The translations under genes were made by a program, and so were the position numbers. A DNA stretch of 14,247 nt from Lachnospiraceae bacterium UBA1066. Its GTDB lineage: Bacteria; Bacillota; Clostridia; Lachnospirales; Lachnospiraceae. The first letter of the stretch is position 1. Each line of letters begins with the position of its first letter. The stretch is taken from the NCBI GenBank assembly GCA_002316215.1, contig DCDB01000142.1, positions 1 through 14,247 of the forward strand, given 5' to 3'. Shown piece by piece: positions 1 to 6,586 of this stretch. The notes beneath the pieces are model-generated. The model did no database searches, was not told where the DNA came from, and was given only the letters and a program-made list of their open reading frames with translations.

Positions 1-10
1 AATTAAGATT

Positions 11-64
11 TTACGGGTAGCCGGGTGCGCGGGACAGACAGCCGGAAGTCGGAATTACCCGTAA
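11..64. repeat. Inverted repeat at left edge of window
   Basis: A perfect 9-bp inverted repeat, TTACGGGTA (11-19) and TACCCGTAA (56-64), encloses 36 nt of GC-richer sequence. There is no T-run after either arm, so it does not look like an intrinsic terminator. It lies just outside repeat copy R1 and could be the end of an element or a structured RNA, but the flank is cut by the window edge. Function unknown. Confidence 0.35.
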
Positions 65-123
65 GAGGAAAAGAAATTATCTCTATATTGCATAAATCCA
101 GAAAAGCATGTTATTCTCTTCAT
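55..123 (-). pseudogene. Possible 22-codon ORF matching the start of the downstream hydrolase gene
   Basis: On the minus strand an ATG at 123 has a GAAAGGA ribosome binding site 9 nt upstream and opens a 22-codon frame beginning MKRITCFSGFMQY. The equivalent position in R2 begins the hydrolase gene with MKRVTCFSGFMQY. Over the 15 shared codons the copies differ at four: two synonymous (TGC/TGT, TTT/TTC) and two conservative (Ile/Val, Arg/Lys). The frames then diverge and this one stops at 55. It may be a broken copy of the hydrolase 5' end carried along with the repeat, or a small peptide gene. Confidence 0.25.
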
Positions 124-288
124 AGATTATATTCCTTTCTTTTGAAAATCACTTCAGTTCATTCCCCATTTCAAAATATCAGGAAAGGCCGAACCGGCTG
201 ACGCACAGGAAAGATAATTCATCTTGAGACTGCGCGTCGGGTAAGCTATACTATTCTTATCCTTATCGGTTCGATAGAATTGTCATGC
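78..288 (+). repeat. Long direct repeat, copy R1
   Basis: This 211-bp block recurs in the same orientation at 12424-12635. By eye there are about 9 mismatches and one 1-nt gap, roughly 95% identity, and only one mismatch from about 165 to 277. It contains nested inverted repeats: CGAACCG (190-196) with CGGTTCG (267-273), and GACGCACAG (200-208) with CTGCGCGTC (230-238), around a smaller AAGAT/ATCTT stem. It also carries a sigma-A-like promoter. The repeat ends one base past the ATG of the Rpn gene. The two copies flank the whole defence island. Confidence 0.9.
224..252 (+). promoter_or_regulatory. Sigma-A-type promoter inside R1, driving the Rpn gene
   Basis: TTGAGA (224-229) and TATACT (247-252) are separated by 17 bp. 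The expected transcription start is near 259, giving a leader of only about 26 nt before the Rpn ATG. The imperfect inverted repeat 200-208/230-238 spans the -35 box and could be an operator. The identical promoter is present in R2. Confidence 0.6.
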
Positions 289-1214
289 CAAAGGAAGAAA
301 TTGCATATCAGAACAAGGATATTATTTCGAAAATTTTTGCGGAGAATATGAAGAATAAGTCGCTCAGAGCCTATGGTCTGGACGTTCCTGACATTGTCCG
401 GGCGCTTCCGACAAACCTTCCGGTCATAGCGGCGAATGAACTTCGGATGGATAATCTGTTTCTTTTGGCTGACGGTTCGCTGGCGATCATTGATTATGAA
501 AGTATATACAGGAAAGAGAATAAGATAAAGTATCTCGGCTATGAGAGCCGTGTAATCGAAAGATATTATAAGGAAAACAGAGTTTTTCCAAAATTACGAG
601 TTATCATTATCTATACGGCGGATGTAACACACAGACAAACAGAAAATATACTTGATGTTGGAAACCTGCAGCTTAAAATATCGGAAGCCTTTCTTTCCGA
701 ACTGCCGTCTGATGAGATAAAGGTAAAAATAGATACTAAGATTAAAACCGGAATAGTCCTAACGGAAGAGGAAATGATGGAATTTATCATTCTTCCGCTG
801 ACCTGTAAGGGGCGCAGGGCACAGAAGGAAGAGATCAAAAAGTCTGTTGATCTGACTCAATATATCCGAAATGAAGAAATCCTGGTCTTTTTGCTTTCAG
901 GTCTCTTGGTTTTTACAGATAAGGTAATAGATGCGGAAACTGCAGCTTATATAAGGAGGCGTATCTCAATGACAAAAGTGGGTATGATCTTTGAAGAAGA
1001 AAGAATCCGTGACATTAAGGCGGCGACAAAGGCGGCGACAAAGGCGGCGACAAAAGCGGCGACAAAGGCGGCGACAAAAGCAACAGCAAAAGCAACGGCA
1101 GAAAGGATGCTGAGAGCAGGCAAGCTTTCAGTCAAAGAGATTGCAGACTATATTCCGGGAATGACTGTCGGAGAAGTAGAAAAAATACAAAAGGAATTAC
1201 TGCAGAAGGCATGA
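285..1214 (+). CDS. Rpn-family PD-(D/E)XK nuclease / putative transposase (toxin-like full-length form)
   Basis: The 309-residue protein resembles the Rpn (recombination-promoting nuclease, transposase_31-like) proteins common in Lachnospiraceae. Visible core: an EIAYQNKDI start, NELRMDNLFLL with Asp56, and AIIDYES with Asp70 and Glu72, fitting a PD-(D/E)XK-like active site. The C-terminal third holds a long helix of KAAT/KATA tetrapeptides and an HTH-like tail (SVKEIADYIPGMTVGEVEKIQ). Family knowledge: E. coli Rpn proteins are DNases that act as anti-phage toxins and are inhibited by a C-terminal product translated from inside the same gene. The ATG at 285 has no Shine-Dalgarno, no ATG, GTG or TTG lies upstream before an in-frame stop, and the start codon belongs to repeat R1, so the native N-terminus may be a few residues shorter than usual. 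Whether it is active is not known. Confidence 0.8.
   Translation: MPKEEIAYQNKDIISKIFAENMKNKSLRAYGLDVPDIVRALPTNLPVIAANELRMDNLFLLADGSLAIIDYESIYRKENKIKYLGYESRVIERYYKENRVFPKLRVIIIYTADVTHRQTENILDVGNLQLKISEAFLSELPSDEIKVKIDTKIKTGIVLTEEEMMEFIILPLTCKGRRAQKEEIKKSVDLTQYIRNEEILVFLLSGLLVFTDKVIDAETAAYIRRRISMTKVGMIFEEERIRDIKAATKAATKAATKAATKAATKATAKATAERMLRAGKLSVKEIADYIPGMTVGEVEKIQKELLQKA
953..959 (+). promoter_or_regulatory. Internal ribosome binding site within the Rpn gene
   Basis: AAGGAGG is a perfect Shine-Dalgarno 9 nt before the in-frame ATG at 969 (Met229 of the long protein). The annotated start at 285 has none, so initiation is expected to favour the internal start. The same motif and spacing occur before the orphan copy at 10702. 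Confidence 0.8.
969..1214 (+). CDS. Intragenic RpnS-like antitoxin (C-terminal product of the Rpn gene)
   Basis: This 81-residue frame starts at Met229 of the Rpn gene, in the same reading frame, and shares its stop. It begins MTKVGMIFEEERIRDI, continues with five KAAT and two KATA tetrapeptides (predicted long helix), and ends in an HTH-like segment. Seen: a perfect ribosome binding site at the right spacing, and a stand-alone duplicate of exactly this region elsewhere in the window. Known: in E. coli Rpn genes a small C-terminal protein (RpnS) made from an internal start blocks the long toxin, and its dimerisation helix carries four-residue repeats whose number varies between strains. Inferred: the same arrangement here. 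Not proven, since expression cannot be read from sequence. Confidence 0.65.
   Translation: MTKVGMIFEEERIRDIKAATKAATKAATKAATKAATKATAKATAERMLRAGKLSVKEIADYIPGMTVGEVEKIQKELLQKA
1017..1100 (+). repeat. 12-bp tandem repeat coding KAAT/KATA tetrapeptides
   Basis: Five 12-bp units (1017-1076, consensus AARGCGGCGACA) encode KAAT. Two related units (1077-1100) encode KATA. Because units are multiples of three, slippage changes helix length by four residues without shifting frame. The orphan copy at 10702 has one KAAT and two KATA units. Confidence 0.95.
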
Positions 1215-1284
1215 TTAAGAATCGGATTGAGAATCTGAGGCTAAGCTTGAGAGCTGACAGGAAAAATTGATGATAGACTTCATA

Positions 1285-1313
1285 TTGCAATTATTTTCCT
1301 GGAGTTTTATTAT
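1285..1313 (+). promoter_or_regulatory. Candidate promoter of the cas operon
   Basis: TTGCAA (1285-1290) and TATTAT (1308-1313) are 17 bp apart, placing a start near 1320 and leaving a leader of about 127 nt before cas6. The leader contains the terminator hairpin at 1371-1398. No better promoter is visible between that hairpin and cas6. Sequence inference only. Confidence 0.4.
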
Positions 1314-1370
1314 GGAATAAGATCTGAATTACAGAGCCAATGAGGGATGGCGGCTGTTTTTATCTTTTAT

Positions 1371-1398
1371 CCTCGCATGGAAATGCGGGGACTTTTTT
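1371..1398 (+). terminator. Intrinsic terminator in front of cas6 (Rpn terminator or cas leader attenuator)
   Basis: CCTCGCAT and ATGCGGGG pair as an 8-bp stem with one wobble around a short GGAA-type loop, followed by AC and six T. It lies 156 nt after the Rpn stop and 48 nt before cas6. Since the best promoter candidate is upstream of it, it may also attenuate cas transcription. GAGGGAT at 1342-1348 could pair with ATCCTC at 1369-1374 as a competing structure. Confidence 0.75.
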
Positions 1399-1446
1399 AT
1401 AGAAAAGATCACATATCGACCGGAAAAATGAGTTTTGGAGGAAATT

Positions 1447-2208
1447 ATGCTAAGGGAACTCAGCATGGAGTTATCAAACCATTCGATTAGCTATTTTCAA
1501 TCATCCAGACTGCAGGGAGTACTGATGGAACAAATTGATTCCGGGTATGCGGAAATTTTGCATTTGCAAGGACTGAAACCGTACTCGCTTGCAGTCAGAC
1601 GGGAAAAAGGACGTACTTTTTGGTATGTACGAACTTTAACAGATGAAGCGTATGAAAAGATTATATGTGTTCTCCGGAATCCAGACTTTCATTCTTTTAA
1701 ATTAAAGAACATTTCAGAGACTTTTGAAATTTTACATAAGTCAGTAAAAGAGAAATCTGAAAAAGAACTGATGAATGATTTTTATGCCGGTATCGGAGAA
1801 ATGAAATATATTAATATCCTCTTTGAGACACCGACGGCATTTAAAAGCGGTGGAAGATATGTTATTTACCCTGAATTGAAAAATGTATATTTCAGTTTGA
1901 TGAATAAATATTCAGCTATCTGTGAAGATGCAAATATGTTGGATCAGGATTTACTGGAGCAACTTTCGGAAAACAGTGAAATTGTCAGATACAAGCTTCA
2001 TAGTCTGTCATTTCCGATTGAAGGAATTAAGATTCCGGCATTCATGGGAGAAATAGGGATCTGTATCAGCGGGCCGCATACTTTGGCCAGTTATGCAAAT
2101 ATGCTCTGTGAGTTTGGCGAATATGCGGGTATTGGAATCAAAACGGCCATGGGAATGGGCAGCATAAAGATAGAACGGAGGGAAAGAGATGACAGACAGA
2201 GAACTTGA
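1447..2208 (+). CDS. cas6: Cas6 CRISPR RNA endoribonuclease
   Basis: Cas6 cleaves repeat RNA in the pre-crRNA, leaving an 8-nt repeat tag on each crRNA. The 253-residue protein shows the two-ferredoxin-fold Cas6 pattern. The N-terminal half has EILHLQGLKPYSLA, with His39 a candidate general base. The C-terminus carries the glycine-rich loop YAGIGIKTAMGMGSIKIE (Gly228, 230, 236, 238). I start it at ATG 1447 because GGAGG at 1437-1441 sits 5 nt upstream. A TTG at 1435 would overlap that site. It is the first gene of the effector operon and its last 20 nt overlap cas10, so the two are probably translationally coupled. Its substrate is likely the CCCC-GNRA-GGGG hairpin of the repeat at 7831. Confidence 0.9.
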   Translation: MLRELSMELSNHSISYFQSSRLQGVLMEQIDSGYAEILHLQGLKPYSLAVRREKGRTFWYVRTLTDEAYEKIICVLRNPDFHSFKLKNISETFEILHKSVKEKSEKELMNDFYAGIGEMKYINILFETPTAFKSGGRYVIYPELKNVYFSLMNKYSAICEDANMLDQDLLEQLSENSEIVRYKLHSLSFPIEGIKIPAFMGEIGICISGPHTLASYANMLCEFGEYAGIGIKTAMGMGSIKIERRERDDRQRT

Positions 2209-4570
2209 GCTGGTAATCGGAAGTCTTCTGCATGATGTCGGAAAAGTGATTTTTCGGCAGGGAGATGACAGGAGAAAGCATAGTGCCAGCGGCTGCGAAT
2301 ATCTGAAAAATGAAGGAAAAATTGATAATGAATCCATTTTACACTGTGTGAAATATCACCATGCAGAAGCTCTTAAAAATGCACAGCTTGAAAAAGATGA
2401 TTTAGCTTATATCGTATATATCGCAGACAATATTGCATCGGCTGCCGATCGGCGGAAAAATGATTCGGGGGATGTAGGTTTTGAAATCCAGACACCTTTA
2501 CAGAGCGTCTTTAATATTCTGAATGGCAAACATGAGAATAAGTATTATAGGCCGTTAATGCTTGACGCTGAAGGAGAAATTAATTATCCACAAGTTAAAA
2601 AAGAAGCTTTTGATGAACATTTCTATTCTAAGGTTAAGAACGCGATTACTGAAAACCTTCATGGGATTTATTGGAACCGCGCTTATGTCAATTCGCTGCT
2701 GGAGGTTTTGGAGTCCTGCCTTACTTATGTGCCGTCCTCTACGGCGAAAGAGGAACTTGCGGATATTTCGCTTTTTGATCATCTTAAATTAACTGCGGCC
2801 ATTGCATCATGTATTTATCAATATGCAAAAGAAGCCGTGGTTACGGATTATAGAGAAGCATTCTTTGTGCATGCAAAGGACTTTTATCAAAAAAAGGCTT
2901 TTCAGATTTTTTCTATGGATGTTTCGGGCATTCAGAATTTTATATATACGATTTCTTCTGAACATGCATTAAAAATGCTGCGTTCGAGATCCTTTTATCT
3001 TGAGATCATGATGGAGCATTTAATTGATACGATCCTTGATAAACTAAATCTCACAAGAGCTAATCTTATTTATTCCGGCGGCGGCCATTGCTTTATTTTG
3101 GTTCCGAATACGAAAGATGTTTGTTTGATAATTGACGAATTTCTTAAAGACAGCAATGCATGGCTGATGGATAATTTTGGAACGGCTCTTTTTGTTGCAG
3201 GGGGCTACGAGGAGTGCAGCAGTTCAGAGCTGAATAACGAAAGAAAAGGCAGTTATTCGGAAATCTTTCGTAATTTGTCCGGCAAGCTTTCTAAGATAAA
3301 AATGCAGCGCTATTCAGCCGAGAATATAATAAAACTGAACCAGCAGAAGCATAAAGACTACAGCCGTGAATGCAAGGTGTGCCGCAATATCGGAGACGTT
3401 GATTCAGAAAATGTCTGTTCAATGTGTAACGCGATAATAGGCTTGTCTAAGAATGTGCTCTATGGAGATTTTTTCTCAGTAGTTAAAGAAAAAAGACATG
3501 GGGCTTTGCCGCTGCCTGGAGGCTGTTTCCTTCTTGCAGATACAGCAGACTCGTTAAGAGAGAGGATGAAATACGATACGGATTATTTGCGGTCTTACAG
3601 TATCAATAAAAGCTATACGGGAATCGAGCTGCGTACAAAATTGTGGGTTGGAAATTACACAAATGGCGATACATTTGAAGAATTGGCCAAAAAATCAACA
3701 GGAATTGAGCGTCTAGGCATATTAAGGGCTGATGTTGACAATATGGGACATGCTTTTGTTGCAGGATTCAATGACGGAAAAGAGGACAAATACGCAACAA
3801 TATCCCGTACGGCGACACTTTCCCGCCAGCTTTCACTTTTCTTTAAGCTCCAGATAAACAAAATTTTAAAAAACCCTGTATACAGTATTAATGGAAATAA
3901 AAGCCCTGTAAAACGCAATGCAACGATAGTTTACTCCGGTGGAGATGACTTATTTATTGTAGGTGCATGGAACGAGATTATTGAACTCGCCGTAGATATT
4001 CGCCGTCAGTTTTCTGCTTATGTGCAGAATACGCTTTCTGTTTCCGCCGGTATTGGTGTTTATCTGCCAAAGTATCCGATCAGTGCAATGGCATATGAGG
4101 TGGCTGATTTAGAAGAACAGTCAAAGAAGATGCCGAAGAAGAATTCAGTTACGCTGCTTCCTGACGGAATGGAGCATAAAGAGCTTTTTAATGGGGTGAC
4201 TGTCAGAATTCCGGACGGAACTTATAGCTGGGACATATTTGAAAATGAAGTAATTGCTGAAAAACTCAATGCTTTAGATGGTTTCTTTAGTGCGATTGAT
4301 GCGGAAAGAGGCAACTCGTTCCTTTATCATTTACTTGAGCTGATACGTTCGAGAGATGAGAAAATCAATATGGCAAGGTATGTTTACCTATTGGCAAGGC
4401 TTGAGCCCGGGCAGGGAGAATCGAATGAAAGAAAAGTAAGATATAAGACATTTTCTAAAAAAATGTATGAGTGGTATCAATCAGAAAAAGACAGCAGACA
4501 GTTAAAGACGGCATGCAATCTGTACGTGTATTTAAAGAGATCAAGGGAGGCAGGAGAAAATGATTATTAA
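2189..4570 (+). CDS. cas10: Cas10/Csm1, large subunit of the type III-A effector
   Basis: The 793-residue signature subunit of type III systems. In order: an HD domain with His15-Asp16, His57-His58 and Asp80 (single-stranded DNase in relatives); a first palm-like domain (SGIQNFIY, YSGGGHCFI); a zinc ribbon with Cys395, 398, 410 and 413; a second palm domain (LGILRADVDNMG) with the catalytic YSGGDDLF, GGDD at 584-587; and a helical C-terminal domain. In the family GGDD converts ATP to cyclic oligoadenylate once target RNA is bound, and HD degrades DNA. All key residues are present. GGAGGG upstream of ATG 2189 supports the start. It overlaps cas6 and csm2. The cyclic oligoadenylate should be read by Csm6 encoded at 9339. 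Confidence 0.97.
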   Translation: MTDRELELVIGSLLHDVGKVIFRQGDDRRKHSASGCEYLKNEGKIDNESILHCVKYHHAEALKNAQLEKDDLAYIVYIADNIASAADRRKNDSGDVGFEIQTPLQSVFNILNGKHENKYYRPLMLDAEGEINYPQVKKEAFDEHFYSKVKNAITENLHGIYWNRAYVNSLLEVLESCLTYVPSSTAKEELADISLFDHLKLTAAIASCIYQYAKEAVVTDYREAFFVHAKDFYQKKAFQIFSMDVSGIQNFIYTISSEHALKMLRSRSFYLEIMMEHLIDTILDKLNLTRANLIYSGGGHCFILVPNTKDVCLIIDEFLKDSNAWLMDNFGTALFVAGGYEECSSSELNNERKGSYSEIFRNLSGKLSKIKMQRYSAENIIKLNQQKHKDYSRECKVCRNIGDVDSENVCSMCNAIIGLSKNVLYGDFFSVVKEKRHGALPLPGGCFLLADTADSLRERMKYDTDYLRSYSINKSYTGIELRTKLWVGNYTNGDTFEELAKKSTGIERLGILRADVDNMGHAFVAGFNDGKEDKYATISRTATLSRQLSLFFKLQINKILKNPVYSINGNKSPVKRNATIVYSGGDDLFIVGAWNEIIELAVDIRRQFSAYVQNTLSVSAGIGVYLPKYPISAMAYEVADLEEQSKKMPKKNSVTLLPDGMEHKELFNGVTVRIPDGTYSWDIFENEVIAEKLNALDGFFSAIDAERGNSFLYHLLELIRSRDEKINMARYVYLLARLEPGQGESNERKVRYKTFSKKMYEWYQSEKDSRQLKTACNLYVYLKRSREAGENDY

Positions 4571-4955
4571 TGAAGAAAATTATGTGGACGAGGCAGAAAA
4601 AGCTGTTAAAAACCTGATTAGTCACTTTGACAGATTCACAAAGGAAAAAGTGCCTAATCTTACCACAACAAAAATCAGAAGCTTGCTTGCAATGACAGCT
4701 GACATTTATAACGATGTTATGAATGCAACAGGGGATATTTTGGATGAAGATATTTGTGCCCGGATTGAGTATCTCCGTGTGCGTTTTATTTATGAATCAG
4801 GAAGAGAGGGCTTAGTTAAAGATTTTGTTAGTAAGGCCAGACTTTTGGAAATTTTGCAAGATATAAAGAAGAGTAAACGAAATTTTATCTGTTTTAGTAG
4901 ATACATGGAGGCATTGGTGGCTTACCATAAATATTACGGCGGGAAAGAAAACTAA
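4560..4955 (+). CDS. csm2: Csm2, small subunit of the type III-A effector
   Basis: A 131-residue, mostly helical protein in the usual Csm2 position between cas10 and csm3. The family pattern is visible as LTTTKIRSLLAMTADIYND near residues 38-56 and a C-terminal FVSKARLLEIL helix followed by FSRYMEALVAYHKYY. Csm2 units stack along the crRNA-target duplex inside the complex and have no known catalytic activity. Its ATG lies inside the last 11 nt of cas10, with GGGAGG about 10 nt upstream, indicating coupled translation. Length matches the family. Confidence 0.9.
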   Translation: MIINEENYVDEAEKAVKNLISHFDRFTKEKVPNLTTTKIRSLLAMTADIYNDVMNATGDILDEDICARIEYLRVRFIYESGREGLVKDFVSKARLLEILQDIKKSKRNFICFSRYMEALVAYHKYYGGKEN

Positions 4956-4967
4956 GGAGGAAGCATT

Positions 4968-5648
4968 ATGTTTGCAAAAATTCAGATTACGGGAAAAATT
5001 GAAACAGTAACGGGCATGCATATCGGCGGTTCATCAGCTTTCGCAGCTATTGGTGCGGTTGATGCGCCTGTTATTAAAGATATACGGACAGGGCTTCCGA
5101 TGCTTCCCGGCAGCAGTTTAAAGGGAAAAATGCGTACGCTTCTTGCGAAAGAGTATAATGAAAAGCTTGCAGTAAAGCCGGATGATGACTGTGAACAGCT
5201 TTTGAGGATTTTTGGTTCGGCGAGAAAAGATGCAATGCGACCAAGCAGAGTTATTATTCCGGATATGGTTATGGAAAATTGGGAGGAAATAAAAAAACAG
5301 GGAATTCAGTCCAAAACGGAAGTGAAATTTGAGAATACGATAGACAGAATAAAAGCTGTCGCTAATCCGAGACAAATTGAAAGAACTCTTCGCGGAAGTG
5401 TTTTTCCACTCGAGATTATTTATGAGGTCGGAGTGAATGAAGGCGAAGCAGAAATTGTTGAAGATATAGGGATTTTAGCTGAAGGATTTCGCCTTCTGCA
5501 ATATGATTATCTTGGGGGAAATGGCTCACGGGGTTATGGGAAAGTTGCTTTTTCTGATCTTTCAGCAGACGCTGTTATCGGAGATGTCAGTGCTGCTGTG
5601 CTGGAAAAGTGCAATCAACTATTAAAAGAATCCACTATCAATGGATGA
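4968..5648 (+). CDS. csm3: Csm3, backbone Cas7-family subunit and target-RNA nuclease
   Basis: The 226-residue protein has the RAMP fold of Cas7 family backbone subunits. It begins with an RRM-like strand, then THIGG-like TGMHIGGSS and the GAVDAPVIKD segment, where Asp32 corresponds to the Asp required for 6-nt-spaced RNA cleavage in characterised Csm3. LPGSSLKGKMRTLL (46-59) and the glycine-rich LGGNGSRGYGKV near the C-terminus are typical. Several copies form the filament on the crRNA. AAGGAGG precedes ATG 4968 with normal spacing. It follows csm2 by 12 nt. The intact Asp32 suggests target RNA slicing is active, which would shut off Cas10 signalling after cleavage. Confidence 0.95.
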   Translation: MFAKIQITGKIETVTGMHIGGSSAFAAIGAVDAPVIKDIRTGLPMLPGSSLKGKMRTLLAKEYNEKLAVKPDDDCEQLLRIFGSARKDAMRPSRVIIPDMVMENWEEIKKQGIQSKTEVKFENTIDRIKAVANPRQIERTLRGSVFPLEIIYEVGVNEGEAEIVEDIGILAEGFRLLQYDYLGGNGSRGYGKVAFSDLSADAVIGDVSAAVLEKCNQLLKESTING

Positions 5649-5662
5649 CGGGAGAATTCCTG

Positions 5663-6586
5663 ATGAAATTTAAAGCTTATAAACTACAATTTTTATCCGA
5701 TGTACATTTTGGAAATGGTACACTTGGCAAAAGTGATTCAACTTTCCATGCGGATACCCTTTTTTCTGCTCTTTGTCAGGAAGCTCTAAAAAGCGGTGAA
5801 CATTGCCTGCAGGAATTGCTTTCTTTTGCTGAAAACGGGGAGCTGCTTTTTTCGGATGCAATGCCTTATATTGGAGACGATTATTTTGTACCGAAGCCGT
5901 TAATAAAGTCGGATCATACAGTCGAAGAAAAAGAATTTAATACAAGAAAAGTCTTTAAGAATATGAAGTTTCTTCCGGAATCTTGCCTGGATAACTTCAT
6001 TGCGGGAAGCCTGAAGGCGGAAGAAGTTGAAAGCTGGGGGCACCCTGGATTTCAGAAAATAAAGGTCTCCGCCTCAATACGCGGAGAAAGTAAGACCCTC
6101 CCCTACCGTGTCGGTGTGTTTTCATTTGGAGAAAATGCGGGACTGTATACTATTGTCGGATATGAAAATGAAAATGTCTGTACAATAGCGGAGAATCTCC
6201 TGAGCAGCCTGTCCTTTTGTGGTATCGGAGGAAGAATAAGGTCAGGGCTTGGGAGATTTGAATTGTATCCCGGAAAATTATCAGAGAGCATGATGAAAAG
6301 ATTAACCGGGACATTTACAACCTATATGACATTATCTGTCAGTCTTCCAAAAGAAACGGAAATGGCAGAAAGCGTACAGGATTCCAGCTTTCTTTTAACT
6401 AAACGAAGCGGCTTTGTTGCATCCGGGAATTATGCGGATGAATACCGCAGAAAGAAAGATTTGTTTGTTTTTTCGTCAGGAAGCTGCTTTAAAAATCGAT
6501 ATCAGGGGAATATCTATGATGTTTCTTCCGGCGGAGCACATCCGGTATATCGATATGCAAAGCCTTTGTTTGCGGGGGTGAAGTAA
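5663..6586 (+). CDS. csm4: Csm4, Cas5-family subunit binding the crRNA 5' tag
   Basis: Csm4 caps the complex at the crRNA tag end and contacts Cas10. The 307-residue protein starts MKFKAYKLQF and has the family segment FGNGTLGKSDSTFHADTLF (about residues 15-33), with a central SFCGIGGRIRSGLGRF glycine-rich loop. The frame is open further upstream to 5609 inside csm3, but I chose ATG 5663: it has GGGAG at 5650-5654 with 8-nt spacing, the MKFKAY start fits the family, and it follows the csm3 stop by 14 nt. Downstream, csm5 begins on the base after its stop codon. Confidence 0.93.
   Translation: MKFKAYKLQFLSDVHFGNGTLGKSDSTFHADTLFSALCQEALKSGEHCLQELLSFAENGELLFSDAMPYIGDDYFVPKPLIKSDHTVEEKEFNTRKVFKNMKFLPESCLDNFIAGSLKAEEVESWGHPGFQKIKVSASIRGESKTLPYRVGVFSFGENAGLYTIVGYENENVCTIAENLLSSLSFCGIGGRIRSGLGRFELYPGKLSESMMKRLTGTFTTYMTLSVSLPKETEMAESVQDSSFLLTKRSGFVASGNYADEYRRKKDLFVFSSGSCFKNRYQGNIYDVSSGGAHPVYRYAKPLFAGVK

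Larger units (their letters stand above)
949..1225 (+). repeat. Rpn 3'-end direct repeat, left copy
   Basis: This segment, from the internal ribosome binding site to about 11 nt past the Rpn stop, recurs in direct orientation at 10682-10910, downstream of csm6. The first ~60 coding bases differ at a single synonymous site, while the remainder differs at about 25 codons. The right copy lacks four 12-bp repeat units. The two copies enclose the whole CRISPR-Cas locus. Confidence 0.9.

Noticed and set aside
1..64. Terminator from a gene left of the window
   Set aside because: The inverted repeat has no T-run on either strand and the loop is long.
181..288. Riboswitch in the repeat, since ACGCACAGG resembles part of the c-di-GMP-I core
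   Set aside because: The remaining conserved core is absent and the plus-strand promoter lies inside the structure, so the transcript would start after most of the stems. A minus-strand RNA remains possible but matches no class I know.
5609..5662. Upstream in-frame start for csm4 at 5609
   Set aside because: It lies within csm3, adds 18 residues unlike the family, and ATG 5663 has a proper ribosome binding site.
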